From Bacteroidales bacterium (lineage in GTDB: Bacteria > Bacteroidota > Bacteroidia > Bacteroidales > F082), in assembly GCA_016291135.1 (NCBI GenBank), contig JAEFAE010000005.1:62001-126000 (forward strand): 64,000 bases of DNA, in the 5' to 3' direction. A program made the position numbers and the translations under genes. This document shows positions 61,701-64,000 of this stretch, piece by piece. Positions within the stretch are counted from its first letter, which is position 1. Every line of letters begins with the position of its first letter. The notes beneath the pieces were generated by a model. The model was not told where the DNA came from and ran no database searches. It saw nothing but the letters and a program-made list of their open reading frames with translations.

Positions 61701-62526
61701 TGACAGCAATGCCGCCGAGTTCGCTGGCTGGAACCTCCTGGGTAACCCTTACAACTACCAAGTCTCCGTTAACAAAGCTTTTTATGTCATGAACGAAGAA
61801 GGTACGGAAATAATCTCTGCCGACGAAACCAAGCCAATTGCGCCGATGCAAGGCTTCTTTGTGGTGGCTACTGGAGAAGGCCAAACGGTTACCTTCTCGG
61901 AGTGGCACGCTCCTTATGTACCCCTTGACAAGTTAGTCATGAACCTGACCAACAAACGTGGTGCCACCATCGACCGCGCCATCGTGCGTTTCGACGAAGG
62001 CCGCCAGCTGCCCAAGTTCCAACTCAACAAGCACCACACGAAGGTCTATATCCCGCAGGACGGCAAGGACTACGCCATCGTCAACGCCGAGAACCAAGGC
62101 GAGCTGCCCATCAACTTCAAGGCTGAAAAGGACGGCACCTACACCCTTTCAGTCTCAGAATCTCTAAATTCCAAATTCTTAATTCTCAATTTAATCGACA
62201 ACCTCACCGGCACCGACGTTGACCTCCTCGCCAACCCGAGCTACCGCTTCGAGGCCAAGACCACCGACTACGAGAGCCGCTTCAAACTGGTCTTCGCCAC
62301 TGGCAACGCCACCGACGACCACTTCGCCTACATCAGCAACGGCACCCTTATCGTCAACGGCGAAGGCACCTTGCAAGTCATCGACATACTGGGCCACATC
62401 CTTCTTAGCCAAGAAGTCCATGCTGACTCCTGTCATCTGTCTTCTGACTTCCTCACCAGTGGTGTTTACGTGCTCCAACTCGTCAACGGCGATCAAGTGA
62501 AGACACAAAAGATCGTGGTTAAGTAA
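58765..62526 (+). CDS. Large T9SS-exported multidomain surface protein
   Basis: 1253 residues. Signal peptide about 1-23 (FSPLALNAQ). Domains in order: choice-of-anchor J/MAM-like (about 27-195, LSENFDDMTGNFSDNYSADG), bacterial Ig-like Big_2 (about 200-285, SSSNTSVATVSGSGTTATVT), GEVED domain (about 290-435, IDWNQDYDFNDVGENV), Fn3 (about 440-520), an insert with SYNVQY Fn3 start and a second MAM-like jelly roll (about 660-840, LFYEDFENGLPDTW). Next come a region around 870-1040 (FIGGYEEDFEDPDGGYYLIASP) and a T9SS sorting domain at the end (QVIDILGHILLSQ, LTSGVYVLQLVNGDQVKTQKI). Likely a cell-surface adhesin or binding protein. A heptad repeat lies inside its 3' coding region. Confidence 0.9.
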   Translation: MKRKTLLFLMLMAMFSPLALNAQIVLLSENFDDMTGNFSDNYSADGWFAYNAGNGHNWSLNTYSNYAHSGSKSAEYFYTQSNGANCYLVSAPFDVNANASELSVSLWERVRNSNNAETFSVFFVKASDVPTAAAVASATRYSAIASASYTNNTFVERSGSVTSAALAGQSVRVVVHCTSPANRYALYIDDITVTETITTDPYITLEPATATISYGFTETLTATYHNVSGTPTITYSSSNTSVATVSGSGTTATVTGVAPGTATITAIMIIDESDYTATCTITVTEPSYCTPYYSNSDADYIYIAGFSTEDGETNISNTGTSLSSGGYFDYFNSHSASAEAGQTIGFTVTPGSFVPTMKYGMWIDWNQDYDFNDVGENVAIQNSGIQTNWTGIISIPITTLPGSYRVRIEGMYSGDVDLNPCVDGHNGEAEDYQLIVLPASSCPKPSNVQLSASDDIVTVTWSGYASSYNININGTVTNNVTSPYVFTGELSTTYTIMLQANCEGNETSDWSNPKNITIDCLEEDKCAVTVTFTDLWGEASGYMYVADANTNTILAEITLNNNSETIQIYVCDGTELDFYYYAQDYYAYQNGYIITAPTGEVIAEHEGCEDPFDECSAPNDGIVASYTMNCPHDCTTPSELQAEVTGNTAKLRWSSNQESYNVQYRKVLFYEDFENGLPDTWTTIDNNGDGYDWYVDNNIEIAHGGTHIAASASYVYDNDVHNISPDNWLITPQVELNGTMSVWLRSALYWQPDNFAIYVSTNGNSVEDFNTILVAENIAGGEYTEYTADLSSYNGQAGYIAIRHFNSEGMRLLLDDFRIYDNDIQSATATSGSLTINDLDSNSSYEWQVQGINQDCDGGTTEWSECAFFTTPIAYTLFIGGYEEDFEDPDGGYYLIASPVTVNPADAIDSYTQQSMIDGKFDLYYFDQSQDLEWINYKGNNGNFNLEPGKGYLYAHNTFGMFTLTGTPYSGNGVIELDYDSNAAEFAGWNLLGNPYNYQVSVNKAFYVMNEEGTEIISADETKPIAPMQGFFVVATGEGQTVTFSEWHAPYVPLDKLVMNLTNKRGATIDRAIVRFDEGRQLPKFQLNKHHTKVYIPQDGKDYAIVNAENQGELPINFKAEKDGTYTLSVSESLNSKFLILNLIDNLTGTDVDLLANPSYRFEAKTTDYESRFKLVFATGNATDDHFAYISNGTLIVNGEGTLQVIDILGHILLSQEVHADSCHLSSDFLTSGVYVLQLVNGDQVKTQKIVVK
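62164..62191 (+). repeat. In-frame 7-bp tandem repeat inside the T9SS protein gene
   Basis: CTAAATT, CCAAATT, CTTAATT and CTCAATT follow one another, encoding LNSKFLILNL in an otherwise GC-balanced region. Related T9SS proteins typically carry a segment ending in 'YLHLIDN' before TGxDVDLL; here LNSKFLILNLIDN stands in its place. It is the reverse complement of the spacer heptads at 54889-54916. Confidence 0.75.
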
Positions 62527-62560
62527 TTAATAAAACAAAAATTATAATCATCTACTAACA

Positions 62561-64000
62561 ATGAAAAACATTAAAAGAAACACACTCCTTTTCATGATGC
62601 TTATGGCGATGTTCTCGCCTCTGGCATTGAACGCACAAGACTTGGCTGATTACACCTATACCACGGGTGTTGATGCCAATCGATGGATTACCCTGGACGA
62701 CCCACAAACTGCCATGTCTAGCGGTCACGACGATGATGCCTCCAGCCTTCTCCCCATGGGAACCGACTTCTCTTTCCACTTCGGAAACGGCACCTATACC
62801 CAGTTCTGGGTAAATTCCAATGGTATGTTCTCATTCTCCACTGAACCTTTGGGAATTGATAGGTTCTGGTCCGACTCGCGCTTCCCCAAAATATGTGGTA
62901 TTTCCGCAGATCTTAAGACAGGCGAGGTGGGTTACATCAACTATCAGTTGACCGGCACCGCACCCAACCGTGTTTTCGTGTGTGAATTTGTGATGGACCC
63001 AAACCAACTACAGAGCAGTTACTCCGATGTGAAATGGCAAATCCAACTCTTTGAGGCGGACTCAAAAGTGGTCATCATCTACGGCTCAGCACCTTATACG
63101 AATCCTAGATATTACCAGAGCGGTATTGGCCAGTCGGCCAACGACATCTGGCTTATGGACCCACAATCCCATGCCGCTACTCACTACACCTCTATTCCTG
63201 AAGGAAGATCAATAGGCTGGCACGGAGGATATCGCTACTACGAGTTCAACCCACCGGTTTGCTTCTACTCCACCACGGGTCTTGCTGTTGTTGAAAACAG
63301 CCTCACCACCCGTGGCGTAACCATGCAATGGGATGCCGAGGTTGGCGACATGTTCGACTATGCCATTGAATTGGGCACCGACATCGACCCCCAAGCCGTG
63401 ACCTACGCTGGACCGATCACTGCTACCGAAACGACTTGCAGCATGACCTGGGACAACCTGATTCCCAACAGCGACTACACCGTCTTCATCCGCAGCAACT
63501 GCGGAAACGGTGCATTTGGCCAACCTGCAACCAAGGTCATCCACACTGAAGTCGCCTTCAGCACTCTCTCCAACCTCACCGCTACGGCCAACGGAAGAAC
63601 CGCCACCGTGACTTGGGAAGGCGATGCGGATTCATACGAAATCGCATGGTCTGTCGATCCTGACGCCGACCCCGACCAAAACATCGATTCAGATTTCCAA
63701 ATCAGCGGTACTACGGGTTCGAAAGAATTCACGACAATCGACACCAGGTACTACTTCTGGGTGCGCGCCTACGATAGTGAAGATGGCTATAGTCTTTGGG
63801 AAGGCCCTGTGGAAACCTATATCGGCTATTGCAGGCCGAATCCCTGGACAATGGACGGAAGCGGTATCTACCAATTCCTCTTTGAGGGCACAAAGACGAC
63901 AGCCAACCACGACAGACCCAGAGAATTTCCTTATTATGGTTACTACATCGACAAAATCTGCGAAATGAATGAGACAGCTATCGTGTCTATCCTTTATGAA
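62561..64000 (+). CDS. Second large T9SS-type surface protein (3' end outside window)
   Basis: 480 codons visible, open to the window edge. The signal peptide (about 1-26, LMAMFSPLALNAQ) is nearly the same as in the preceding gene, with about 55 bp at the start almost identical in DNA. After it the protein is beta-rich: YTYTTGVDANRWITLDD, DFSFHFGNGTYTQFWVNSNG, then Fn3-like modules (TTRGVTMQWDAEVGDMFDYAIEL and LSNLTATANGRTATVTWEGDADSYEIAW). No catalytic motif is visible. The 3' part, where a T9SS sorting domain would lie, is off the window. It continues the surface-protein cluster 34 bp after its neighbour. Confidence 0.85.
   Translation, partial: MKNIKRNTLLFMMLMAMFSPLALNAQDLADYTYTTGVDANRWITLDDPQTAMSSGHDDDASSLLPMGTDFSFHFGNGTYTQFWVNSNGMFSFSTEPLGIDRFWSDSRFPKICGISADLKTGEVGYINYQLTGTAPNRVFVCEFVMDPNQLQSSYSDVKWQIQLFEADSKVVIIYGSAPYTNPRYYQSGIGQSANDIWLMDPQSHAATHYTSIPEGRSIGWHGGYRYYEFNPPVCFYSTTGLAVVENSLTTRGVTMQWDAEVGDMFDYAIELGTDIDPQAVTYAGPITATETTCSMTWDNLIPNSDYTVFIRSNCGNGAFGQPATKVIHTEVAFSTLSNLTATANGRTATVTWEGDADSYEIAWSVDPDADPDQNIDSDFQISGTTGSKEFTTIDTRYYFWVRAYDSEDGYSLWEGPVETYIGYCRPNPWTMDGSGIYQFLFEGTKTTANHDRPREFPYYGYYIDKICEMNETAIVSILYE

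Overview
The window comes from a member of the Bacteroidota, most likely the order Bacteroidales, of moderately high GC. Evidence: genes are preceded by AT-rich leaders with TAnnTTTG -7 boxes, often with a TTG about 18-20 bp upstream, rather than strong Shine-Dalgarno sites. Secreted proteins end in type IX secretion (T9SS) sorting domains. There is a GldB-like lipoprotein, a CarboxypepD_reg/TonB receptor, paired OmpA-type porins and many lipoproteins. No rRNA, tRNA, CRISPR array, transposase or phage gene was seen.

Layout. 1-2134: end of the fumarate reductase/succinate dehydrogenase operon (flavoprotein cut by the window edge, then the iron-sulfur subunit). 2167-11762: housekeeping and envelope genes (ComM-like ATPase, GldB-like lipoprotein, nucleoside phosphorylase, two OmpA paralogues, NAD synthase, two small beta-barrels). 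11877-16258: two M24 proline peptidases around an orphan adenine DNA methyltransferase. 16289-20909: TonB receptor, ribosomal protein L28, GtrA-like protein, a 126-bp tandem repeat, MscS channel. 20984-24948: exosortase-like protease, ROK kinase and a GH89 lipoprotein, apparently one operon. 24945-26306: MATE transporter. 26383-33324: a tightly coupled envelope cluster of a secreted DUF4424-like protein, a LysM protein with a degenerate lytic transglycosylase domain, two SGNH proteins and an MBOAT acyltransferase, resembling a glycan O-acylation machine. 34130-42469: rhamnogalacturonan/pectin degradation (GH106-like, GH28, GH78) with no SusC/SusD pair beside it. 42545-49857: repeat protein, AbrB-like protein, acyltransferase, TrkH, OxyR-like regulator, AlkD-like repair protein, GNAT, omega-amidase. 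49835-64000: T9SS-exported M28 peptidase, TadA, a membrane-anchored AraC regulator, and then a same-strand cluster of surface lipoproteins and large T9SS proteins running off the right edge.

Most noteworthy. (i) The 53784-64000 cluster contains two consecutive lipoproteins with periplasmic-binding-protein folds, and the second is fused to a legumain-like C13 cysteine protease domain. No ABC permease is present, and repeated TGCGCA palindromes flank the AraC/membrane-protein gene pair next door. (ii) Three proteins appear to have lost catalytic or sensing residues: NAD synthase lacks its glutaminase Cys, the LysM protein lacks the transglycosylase Glu, and the OxyR-like protein lacks the redox Cys pair. 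(iii) Two kinds of small repeat lie inside reading frames: a 74-bp hairpin in the GH106-like gene, and a 7-bp tandem repeat in a T9SS protein that also forms the spacer in front of the C13 gene. All family assignments rest on reading motifs by eye; no database search was run.
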